From the NCBI RefSeq assembly GCF_900130125.1, contig NZ_FQXY01000010.1:992001-1056000 (forward strand): 64,000 bases of DNA, given 5' to 3'. The position numbers and the translations under genes were made by a program. This document shows positions 16,792 to 24,985 of this stretch, piece by piece (within the stretch, counting starts at the first letter, position 1; every line of letters starts with the position of its first letter). This stretch comes from Bacteroides congonensis (lineage in GTDB: Bacteria > Bacteroidota > Bacteroidia > Bacteroidales > Bacteroidaceae). The notes under the pieces were generated by a model. That model was not told where the DNA came from. It did no database searches and was given only the letters and a program-made list of their open reading frames with translations.

Positions 16792-19700
16792 ATGAAACAG
16801 AGCATGAAGTCGAAAGGCTTTGAACGCCGCCTCTTATTAATAATGTGGGGCTTGTTCCTATCTCTTGGTGCATTCGCACAACAGATTTCAATAAAAGGAC
16901 ATGTCGTAGATGCTACGGGCGAGCCGGTTATCGGTGCCAGTGTAGTGGAAGGAAGTACGACGAACGGTACGATTACCGATATGGACGGGAATTTTTCTCT
17001 GAAAGTGTCCCCTAAAAGTACGCTGACCGTTTCTTTTATCGGATATGCCACCCAGACCGTTCCGGTAAACGGAAAAACGTCTCTTACAATTACATTGAAG
17101 GAAGATACCGAAGTTCTCGATGAAGTCGTAGTAATCGGCTACGGTACGATGAAGAAAAGCGACCTGACGGGTGCCATCTCTTCCGTTTCTTCCAAAGATC
17201 TGATGAAACAACCGTCCCCCAGTCTCGGAGCAGCCTTGCAGGGACGCGCCACCGGACTTCAGGTGATTTCGAGTGGTGCGCCGGGCGATAACGTGTCGAT
17301 GAAGATTCGCGGCATCGGCTCTATCAACAACAGCGACCCGTTGCTCGTCATTGACGGAGTGCCGACCGATGTTCCCCTGAACATGATTAATATGGACGAC
17401 GTGGAGACGGTAGACGTATTGAAAGATGCTTCCGCCACCGCTATTTACGGCTCACGCGGAGCTTACGGAGTGATTATCATCACCACAAAGAAAGGAAAAT
17501 CGGACGCTTCCCGTTTTAACTTCAAAGCCTCTTACGGTATTGAGAAAGCCATCCGCACACTGGATTTACTGGATGCCACCCAATTCGCTTCCCTTCACAA
17601 TGAAATGATGACTGCCAACGGTCAGCCGCAAAACCCGCTGTTTGAAGACCCCACCTCACTAGGCAGGGGAACGAACTGGACAGACGAACTTTTTCAGACG
17701 GCTGCCACCCAAAACTATTCACTGAACTATTCAGGTGGAAATGATAAAACGACTTATTATGTATCTGCCGCTTATTTTAACCAAGAAGGTATCGTGCGTA
17801 CTACTCAATATGAGCGTTACACCGTACAATTCAATATGGATACCCAGATGAACAACTGGTTGAAGATGGGAAACAAACTGTCCCTGAACCATGACATCAA
17901 GCAAAAGGGAGAATACAGCATCAAGAATACTATGCTGGCACTGCCTACGCAAGCCATCAAGAATGACGACGGTTCATGGGCCGGGCCGGTGGGACTCCCG
18001 ATGTACGTAGGAGATATTGCCAACCCTATCGGAAAGATGATGACTAACTCCACCGCTACCAAAGGTTTCAATGTACTGGGTAATATCTACGCCGAAGTGA
18101 AACCATGGGAATGGCTGACTTTCAAAACCATCGTCGGTGTGCAGGCACTCTTCTGGGATGATAAAGGCTGGTCGCCCAAGTATGACTGGCAACCGATTTC
18201 ACAACCGGAATCCTATGCTTCCCGCAAATATAACAAGAGTCTTACCTTACTATGGGATAACACCCTGACCTTCAACAAGACTTTTGCGGAAAAGCATCAA
18301 TTGACCGTGATGGTCGGTTCTTCCGCCCAGAGTAATACATACGAATATTTAAGCGGCTCTATTATGGGATTTATCAGTCCCACCGCCCAGCAATTGGATA
18401 ATGGTACGCTTGAACCGACTGTCAACGGTAACGGCAGCGATTGGGCGTTGCTCTCTTACTTGGGACGTCTCAACTATACGTACGACAATAAATACCTGTT
18501 GACAGCTACGATTCGTCGCGACGGTTCTTCCCGTTTTAGCAAGCAGAATCGTTGGTCAAATTTCCCTTCCGTATCTCTTGCCTGGAGACTTTCCGAAGAA
18601 CCTTTCTTTAAAAAGAGTTTCTGGCTGAGCGATGTGAAAATCCGTGCAGGATACGGCTTGACTGGTAATCAGGCAAGTGTGGGCAATTATGCGTATGCGT
18701 CTACTATTCAGACTATCCAATATAATTTCAATGGTACGCAGGTGAATGCCATCGCGCCCTCGGTAATGCCGAACCCGAATGTCCGTTGGGAAGAAGTGGA
18801 ACAATACAACATCGGCGCGGACTTGTCATTAATCGACAGCCGCATCAATTTGAGTCTCGATGCATACATCAAGAACACGAACGATATGCTTGTCAACATG
18901 GTAGTGCCTATCTCCACCGGATATTCGGACATCAATGTCCCCAAGATTAATGCGGGCAAGATGCGCAACAAAGGTTTTGAAGTATCCGTCAGCTCCCGCA
19001 ATCTGGAAGGAGAGTTCTCATGGAATACGTCTCTCAACGCTTCTTATAACAAGAACGAGATTATTCGCCTGAACGGGGATGTCCCGATGTATTTCGATAA
19101 TAATATCCATGCAGTCGGTCGTCCGGTCAGCTCTTTCTACGGTTACGTGACGAACGGTATCTTCCAGACACAGGAAGAAGTAGACCGTTACGCCATTCAG
19201 ACACAAGGAAACGACCCTTACAACCGCACTTCTGCCGGAGATATTAAATTCAAGGACTTGAATAACGACGGAGTCATCAACGACAAAGACCGTACGTATC
19301 TCGGCAATCCCACCCCGACGTGGATTTTCTCAATGAACAACTCATTTGCCTGGAAAGGCTTCGACCTCGAAATCTTCCTGCAGGGGGCAGCGGGAAATAA
19401 AATCTATAATGCCAACCGCGCTTCTTTGGAAGCCATGTCCGTGGCACAGAACCAAATGACAACCGTTCTCGACCGCTGGCGTGGCGAAGGGACAAGCAAC
19501 AGTATGCCGCGTGCCGTATTCGGTGACCCGAACAAGAACGGACGTGTTTCCAACCGCTTTATAGAAGACGGCAAATACCTGCGCTTGAAGAACGTAACTC
19601 TCGGATATACCCTGCCTACCGCATGGAGCAAGAAAGCGGCGATGTCCTCTGTACGCTTCTTCGTTTCAGGACAGAACTTGCTGACCTTGACCCGTTACAC

Positions 19701-19794
19701 AGGACTCGACCCGGAGATTTCCGGTTCGGGAAATGACAATAACGTATATCCTATCGCCCGTAATATTACATTCGGTGCATCTGTTTCTTTCTAA
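16792..19794 (+). CDS. SusC-like TonB-dependent transporter (dextran PUL)
   Basis: Outer-membrane TonB-dependent transporter that with its SusD partner imports oligosaccharides. About 1000 residues from MKQSMKSKGF; the frame reaches 30 codons further upstream but that part is not a signal sequence, and the chosen start gives a standard one ending LSLGAFAQQ. A carboxypeptidase-regulatory-like domain follows (ISIKGHVVDATGEPVIGASV), then the TonB box/plug with DEVVVIGYGTMKKSDLTGAI and the SusC-type IYGSRGAYGVIIITTKKG, then the barrel ending in NITFGASVSF with C-terminal Phe. It heads the SusC-SusD-SusE-GH66-GH31 operon. Confidence 0.96.
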   Translation: MKQSMKSKGFERRLLLIMWGLFLSLGAFAQQISIKGHVVDATGEPVIGASVVEGSTTNGTITDMDGNFSLKVSPKSTLTVSFIGYATQTVPVNGKTSLTITLKEDTEVLDEVVVIGYGTMKKSDLTGAISSVSSKDLMKQPSPSLGAALQGRATGLQVISSGAPGDNVSMKIRGIGSINNSDPLLVIDGVPTDVPLNMINMDDVETVDVLKDASATAIYGSRGAYGVIIITTKKGKSDASRFNFKASYGIEKAIRTLDLLDATQFASLHNEMMTANGQPQNPLFEDPTSLGRGTNWTDELFQTAATQNYSLNYSGGNDKTTYYVSAAYFNQEGIVRTTQYERYTVQFNMDTQMNNWLKMGNKLSLNHDIKQKGEYSIKNTMLALPTQAIKNDDGSWAGPVGLPMYVGDIANPIGKMMTNSTATKGFNVLGNIYAEVKPWEWLTFKTIVGVQALFWDDKGWSPKYDWQPISQPESYASRKYNKSLTLLWDNTLTFNKTFAEKHQLTVMVGSSAQSNTYEYLSGSIMGFISPTAQQLDNGTLEPTVNGNGSDWALLSYLGRLNYTYDNKYLLTATIRRDGSSRFSKQNRWSNFPSVSLAWRLSEEPFFKKSFWLSDVKIRAGYGLTGNQASVGNYAYASTIQTIQYNFNGTQVNAIAPSVMPNPNVRWEEVEQYNIGADLSLIDSRINLSLDAYIKNTNDMLVNMVVPISTGYSDINVPKINAGKMRNKGFEVSVSSRNLEGEFSWNTSLNASYNKNEIIRLNGDVPMYFDNNIHAVGRPVSSFYGYVTNGIFQTQEEVDRYAIQTQGNDPYNRTSAGDIKFKDLNNDGVINDKDRTYLGNPTPTWIFSMNNSFAWKGFDLEIFLQGAAGNKIYNANRASLEAMSVAQNQMTTVLDRWRGEGTSNSMPRAVFGDPNKNGRVSNRFIEDGKYLRLKNVTLGYTLPTAWSKKAAMSSVRFFVSGQNLLTLTRYTGLDPEISGSGNDNNVYPIARNITFGASVSF

Positions 19795-19830
19795 CCACTT
19801 TTATATAGAACCTTTAATTGATTGACAAAT

Positions 19831-21315
19831 ATGAAAAAGTTCAGATATATACTCCCTTGTTTCTTGTTGGGCTTGACATTGAATAGCTGTGACGGCTTTC
19901 TGGATAAGGAACCATGGGATTCCATCGATACTTCCAAGAGTTTCCAGGCAGCAGAAGACGCGATAGCAGCCGTGAACGGTGCTTATCAGCCGCTTCAATG
20001 GCCAAAACTATATAACATGCGTATGTGGACGCTGGACATCATAGCCGGCAATAGCATCGTTGGTGCGGGTGGCGGTACGGATGGTATTGAGACTACCGAC
20101 TTGGCTAACTTCATCACTACTACCGATAATGCCGGCGTACTGGATGTATGGCGCGGCCCTTCCCCGGGAATTCTCCGTTGCAACTTCGTTATCAAGAACG
20201 TGCCGGGCATGAATATCGACCAAGGCTTGAAGAACCGTTGTTTGGGTGAAGCCAAATTCCTGCGCGCCCACTATTACTTTATTCTCGTTCGTCTTTTCGG
20301 TGGAGTGCCTTTGCTGACAGAACCGCAGACTTCGGACGATGATCTGAAGCCTTTCCGTGCCTCTAAAGAAGATATTTATAAACTGATAGAGGATGATTTG
20401 AAAGAGGCTGTCAACCTGCTTCCCGACAAGTCTTCTTATTCCGCTTCCGACTTAGGCCGTGCTTCCAAAGGTGCAGCCATGGGGTTATTGGCAAAAGTGT
20501 ATCTGACTCAGGGAAAAGAATATGCGGAGATTGTACGTCTTTGTGAGGATATTCAGAAGTTGGGCTATCATCTGAATGAGGATTACAGCGACAACTTCAA
20601 TCCGAACAAGAAGAACGGCCCGGAATCATTGTTTGAAGTACAGTATTATGGCAAGACCAGTTATGACTTCTGGGACAATGAGAATCAGGCTTCCTGGTTG
20701 AGTACATTTACAGGTCCTCGCAATTCGGATATGGTAGCAGGTGGTTATGGATGGAACCAGCCGACAGCGGAGTTTGTCAGCCAATACGAAGAGGGGGATA
20801 ACCGGAAAGACAAGACCATCCTTTACCTGGGATGTCCCGACTTTGACGGAAAGCAGTACCAGTCGTCTTATTCCACTACGGGATATAACCTGCGTAAGTT
20901 CCTTGTCCCGAAATCTATCTCTATGGATTTCAATACAAGTCCCGCCAACTTTGTGGTGCTCCGCTATGCCGACGTATTGTTGATGAAAGCGGAAGCTTTG
21001 AACGAACAAGCTCTGACGACTGATGCGGAAGTTCCTTTGTATGAAGTGAGAAAGCGTGCGGGACTGACTAACCGTGCGGACATCGAAGGACTGACACAAG
21101 ACCAGATGCGCGAAAAGATTATCCACGAACGCCGTATGGAACTGGCTTTCGAAGGTGACCGCTGGTTCGACCTTGTCCGTCTGAAAGACAACTATGCCTT
21201 GAAGTTCCTTCACTCTATCGGGAAAACCAATGCAGCGGAAAAGCACCTGTTAATGCCTATACCGTTGAAGGAGATAGAAGCGAATGGAAATTTGAAACAG
21301 AATCCCGGATATTAA
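19831..21315 (+). CDS. SusD-like outer-membrane lipoprotein (dextran PUL)
   Basis: Glycan-binding lid of the SusCD importer. About 494 residues from the ATG at 19831; an in-frame TTG three codons upstream is less likely. The signal ends in a lipobox LTLNSC, with acidic Asp next to the cysteine favouring surface exposure. RagB/SusD features are visible: FLDKEPWDSIDTSKSF at the N terminus, the TPR region AKFLRAHYYFILVRLFGGVPLL, and the C-terminal IIHERRMELAFEGDRWFDLVR. It follows SusC by 36 bases. Confidence 0.96.
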   Translation: MKKFRYILPCFLLGLTLNSCDGFLDKEPWDSIDTSKSFQAAEDAIAAVNGAYQPLQWPKLYNMRMWTLDIIAGNSIVGAGGGTDGIETTDLANFITTTDNAGVLDVWRGPSPGILRCNFVIKNVPGMNIDQGLKNRCLGEAKFLRAHYYFILVRLFGGVPLLTEPQTSDDDLKPFRASKEDIYKLIEDDLKEAVNLLPDKSSYSASDLGRASKGAAMGLLAKVYLTQGKEYAEIVRLCEDIQKLGYHLNEDYSDNFNPNKKNGPESLFEVQYYGKTSYDFWDNENQASWLSTFTGPRNSDMVAGGYGWNQPTAEFVSQYEEGDNRKDKTILYLGCPDFDGKQYQSSYSTTGYNLRKFLVPKSISMDFNTSPANFVVLRYADVLLMKAEALNEQALTTDAEVPLYEVRKRAGLTNRADIEGLTQDQMREKIIHERRMELAFEGDRWFDLVRLKDNYALKFLHSIGKTNAAEKHLLMPIPLKEIEANGNLKQNPGY

Positions 21316-21333
21316 TTTTGAAAAAGAAGAATT

Positions 21334-23037
21334 ATGAGAACAAAGATATATATCGGCCTGATTATTTTATTGGCAGGTTTTGTATTTAATTCGTGTACAT
21401 CCGATGAAATGGAAACAGATAAAGGGAGTGAGTCTTTATTGCTGTCTGTTTCATCCAAGATAGTGGAGCTGAACCAGTTGATGAGTGACAGGGAAGCTTT
21501 TCATTTTGCCTGGACTGCCGGCAGTAATTACGGAACAAGTTCCCGAATCAGCTATACTCTCGAAATGGATTTGAAAGGTAATAACTTCGCAGGAGGATTG
21601 AAGAAGGACATAGGCGCAACGGATTCCCGTATCCTGGCATTTAATCATAAAGAGTTGAATGATTTGCTGGCGGAAGTATGGAATAGTTCTTTAGATGAGA
21701 CATTGGAGTTTGAAGCCCGCGTGACGGCTATTGTATCGGGACATGAAGCATTTACCCGGATATCTCCTGTCGTTACATTCAAAGTGACACCTTATATTGA
21801 ACGTTATCTGAATCTATGGATGATTGGCGGAGCAACCGCAGGTGGATGGAGCCTGGATAGCGCTACCCCGATGGGTTCCATTGAAGATGAGCCTAATGGT
21901 TTTATCTGGGAAGGCGTACTTCTATCCGGGGAACTGAAATTTGTCTTACAGAAAACTTCTTTTGTTCCTTCCTTCAATAAAGATGGTGAAGATGAGAATA
22001 AACTCGTTTATAGGGAGAATGATGATGAGCCGGACGAAAAGTTTATAATAAACACTCCGGGTAATTATCGGATAAAGCTGAATCTGAGTACTCTGGATAT
22101 TGAAATTACGGATTTGGGCGGAGAGATGGTTTATCCTAATCTTTGGATGATTGGTTCGGCTACTACCGGACAGTGGTCGCTTGATAACGCTACGAAGATG
22201 ACTCCGATAGCCGGTGAACCTAACGGATTTGTTTGGGAAGGTGAGCTTGGAACGGGTGAACTTAAATTTGTGACTCAGCAGAGTGATTTCTATCCTTCGT
22301 TTGGCAGGGACGGAAGTGATGAGAATAAACTGATTTATCGTCAGGATGAGAATGACGGGCCGGATAATAAATTCAATATCAAGCGTGGTGCCAGCTATCG
22401 GGTGAAAGTAAATCTGAATACATTGGATATTGAAATCACCAATTTGGATGGTGAAGAACCGGATAACAGTGAATTTTGGATGATTGGAACTGCGGCAGGA
22501 GAGACGCCGATAGCCATGACAAAAGATGATTCGAACCCTGAGCTTTTCATTTATAATGGAGAATTGCAGGACGGTACTTTCCGGATTTCAAGAGACAAAG
22601 AAGGGACTGAAGTGGTGACAGAAGAGAAGCAGACGTATAAAAGTAAATATGCTGTGACATTCAATGTCGGTAGCCAGGACTTGACAGTGGAACAAATTGT
22701 AGTTTACGAGAAGGTTTGGGCAATGGGAGAAGCGGTATCCGGAGATTTTGCCTGGGAGAATGTGAAAGAACTTACACAAAGCAGCTCTAACAAGAATGAA
22801 TTTGTATATGAAGGAGAATTGGGAACCGGACAGATAAAGTTTCCTCTCCAATTCGGTGATTACGGTGGTTTATTCTTTGTTGCGGAAGAAGATAATAAAG
22901 GAGTGTATGATGAGTTTACAGGCTCATGTTATCTCTCTTCTGATAAGGGCGACAATAAATGGTATATGAATAATGCCGGAACCTTTAAGGTTACTATCAA
23001 TACCTATAAAAAGGAGATTCATTTTCAAAAGAAATAA
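21334..23037 (+). CDS. SusE/SusF-like surface glycan-binding lipoprotein
   Basis: Surface glycan-binding protein in the SusE position. The 567-residue product has a lipobox (AGFVFNSC, then TSDE), an N-terminal SusE domain (about 20-150), and four consecutive SusE/F-type starch-binding-like modules starting LWMIGGATAGGW, LWMIGSATTGQW, FWMIGTAAGE and VWAMGEAVSGDF. The first two modules (about bases 21815-22120 and 22135-22445) are close copies, sharing runs such as PNGF(I/V)WEG and DENKL(V/I)YR, which points to recent duplication. Location 19 bases after SusD supports binding of the same substrate, dextran-like glucan. Confidence 0.88.
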   Translation: MRTKIYIGLIILLAGFVFNSCTSDEMETDKGSESLLLSVSSKIVELNQLMSDREAFHFAWTAGSNYGTSSRISYTLEMDLKGNNFAGGLKKDIGATDSRILAFNHKELNDLLAEVWNSSLDETLEFEARVTAIVSGHEAFTRISPVVTFKVTPYIERYLNLWMIGGATAGGWSLDSATPMGSIEDEPNGFIWEGVLLSGELKFVLQKTSFVPSFNKDGEDENKLVYRENDDEPDEKFIINTPGNYRIKLNLSTLDIEITDLGGEMVYPNLWMIGSATTGQWSLDNATKMTPIAGEPNGFVWEGELGTGELKFVTQQSDFYPSFGRDGSDENKLIYRQDENDGPDNKFNIKRGASYRVKVNLNTLDIEITNLDGEEPDNSEFWMIGTAAGETPIAMTKDDSNPELFIYNGELQDGTFRISRDKEGTEVVTEEKQTYKSKYAVTFNVGSQDLTVEQIVVYEKVWAMGEAVSGDFAWENVKELTQSSSNKNEFVYEGELGTGQIKFPLQFGDYGGLFFVAEEDNKGVYDEFTGSCYLSSDKGDNKWYMNNAGTFKVTINTYKKEIHFQKK

Positions 23038-23057
23038 CGATTAATACAGATTGAATT

Positions 23058-24821
23058 ATGAAACTGACGAAATATATAATGGCTTGTATCCTGGCTTTTT
23101 CATTGGCCGGTTGTATCGACGACGAGCCTTCGCACAATCCTATTACTTACGGAGACGGCTATATCACCGTACTGCTGTCTACCGATAAGGCTGCCTACAA
23201 ACCGGGGGAACCGGTGCAGCTCTCTCTGAATAATCTGCCCGAAGGGCAAGTGACCATCCGGTACAAGCATCTCAACAAGGTGCTTTCCGAAACTCCCCTC
23301 ACCGGAAAGTCATGGAGTTGGAATCCGCCGGCAGATGACTTTAAAGGTTATATGGTCGACTTATATACAGTAGAGAATGGCGAAGAGGTTGTTCTGGGCA
23401 GCATTGCCATTGATGTGTCTTCCGACCCTGCACGTTTTCCGCGCAACGGATTTCTCTCCGAATATGGCAAAATGAGCGAAAAGGAGATTAACAAGGTAAT
23501 GGATAACCTGAACCGCCATCATATCAACTATGTGCAGTATCAGGACTGGCATTACAAGCATCATAAGCCGTTGGCGGGTTCACCTTCCTCTCCGATGGAC
23601 GTATGGAAAGATATTATCAACCGTGATTGTTACCGTTCTACCGTACAGGGATATATTGATGCCGGTCATAAGCGGGGGATGAAATCTCTTTTCTATAATC
23701 TTGCTTATGGAGCTTTGAACGATGCTGTCGATGATGGCGTAAAGGAAAATTGGTATCTGTTCAAGGACAGGAACCATGGAAACAAGGATTATCATCCGCT
23801 GGGCTCTCCTTTCAAGAGCAACATTTATCTGACGAATCCCGCTTTGCAGGAATGGAGGGATTACATGGTTCAGCAAAACAACGATGTATATGAAGTCTTT
23901 GATTTCGACGGCTATCAGATTGACCAGTTGGGCGGACGGGGAACTTTATACGATTATAACGGTAACTCCGTTGACCTTGCGGCTACTTTCCCCGCGTTTA
24001 TAAAAGCGATGAAAGAAGCGCAGCCGGAAAAGTCGTTGGTAATGAATGCCGTATCTCAATACGGGCAGAAAGACCAGATTGCCAATTCTCCGGTGGACTT
24101 CCTCTATACGGAAGTTTGGGACAAACCCACCAGTAATGGTTTCAGCATCCTTTCCGGCGTTATCACGGACAATGATAAATGGTCGAACGGAAAGAAAACC
24201 GTATTGGCTGCTTATATGAATTATAAGCTCGGCGGCGAGGGACGCGGTTACTTTAATACGCCCGGTGTATTAATGGCAAATGCCGCTATCCATGCATGGG
24301 GCGGTGCGCATCTCGAATTGGGCGAACATATGCTGACAACCGAATATTTCCCTAACAGCAATCTGTCGATGAAAGGGGAACTGAAGAAGGCGATGGTTAC
24401 TTACTACGACTTTATCACCGGATATGAGAACCTCTTGCGTGACGGCGGAGAATTCTATGGTGCTACAGTTTCTTCTATGGATGGAAAGATGACTATTAAC
24501 CAATGGCCGCCCGTCCGCAATCAGATAGCGACTGTCGGAAAACGGTTCGACAACAGGGACGTGATTCATTTCCTGAACTATACCAATGCCGTGCATCTCG
24601 ACTGGTGTGACTCTAACGGAACACAGGCTGCGCCTTCTTTGATTGAGTCGGCTCAGACAAAGATAACCGTAAAAGGTACGGTACAATCCGTTTGGGTGGC
24701 TTCACCGGATGCGAGTTTCGGAGTATCCCGGAAGCTGGACTTTACGCAGGAAGGAAACGAGATAAAGGTGACGCTTCCGTCATTGAGTTACTGGACAATG
24801 CTTGTAGTGGAATACGAATAA
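23058..24821 (+). CDS. GH66 endo-dextranase lipoprotein
   Basis: Endo-alpha-1,6-glucanase (GH66) predicted to cut dextran at the cell surface. The 587-residue product starts with a lipobox signal (AFSLAGC, then IDDE), an N-terminal beta domain (about 35-130), and the TIM barrel starting PRNGFLSEYGKMSEKEI. The probable nucleophile is Asp289 in FDFDGYQIDQLGG and the acid/base Glu352 in DFLYTEVWD, both in the positions expected for GH66. The C-terminal beta domain ends the protein. The lack of a cyclisation-type carbohydrate-binding insert favours dextranase over cycloisomaltooligosaccharide synthase. B. thetaiotaomicron has the same gene next to GH31 in its dextran PUL. Confidence 0.9.
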   Translation: MKLTKYIMACILAFSLAGCIDDEPSHNPITYGDGYITVLLSTDKAAYKPGEPVQLSLNNLPEGQVTIRYKHLNKVLSETPLTGKSWSWNPPADDFKGYMVDLYTVENGEEVVLGSIAIDVSSDPARFPRNGFLSEYGKMSEKEINKVMDNLNRHHINYVQYQDWHYKHHKPLAGSPSSPMDVWKDIINRDCYRSTVQGYIDAGHKRGMKSLFYNLAYGALNDAVDDGVKENWYLFKDRNHGNKDYHPLGSPFKSNIYLTNPALQEWRDYMVQQNNDVYEVFDFDGYQIDQLGGRGTLYDYNGNSVDLAATFPAFIKAMKEAQPEKSLVMNAVSQYGQKDQIANSPVDFLYTEVWDKPTSNGFSILSGVITDNDKWSNGKKTVLAAYMNYKLGGEGRGYFNTPGVLMANAAIHAWGGAHLELGEHMLTTEYFPNSNLSMKGELKKAMVTYYDFITGYENLLRDGGEFYGATVSSMDGKMTINQWPPVRNQIATVGKRFDNRDVIHFLNYTNAVHLDWCDSNGTQAAPSLIESAQTKITVKGTVQSVWVASPDASFGVSRKLDFTQEGNEIKVTLPSLSYWTMLVVEYE

Positions 24822-24840
24822 ACAAGCGGCAACTGTGAAT

Positions 24841-24985
24841 ATGAACAGGATAATATGCGTAGAAAAACATGCGCAGAATAGTATGAACAGAATAATATGG
24901 ACAGAATAATAGGTATGAACAGGATAATAGTCAGAAGTGGAAACATTGTAAGGGAGAGCCAAAGAAGTATGACCAGGATAATAGT
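24841..24985 (+). repeat. Repeated start-codon cassettes upstream of GH31
   Basis: Close variants of ATGAACAGGATAATA occur at 24841, 24883, 24897, 24915 and 24969. The last one is the presumed true GH31 start (ATGACCAGGATAATA). All five begin with ATG, so the repeat duplicates the translation start region itself. Confidence 0.7.
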
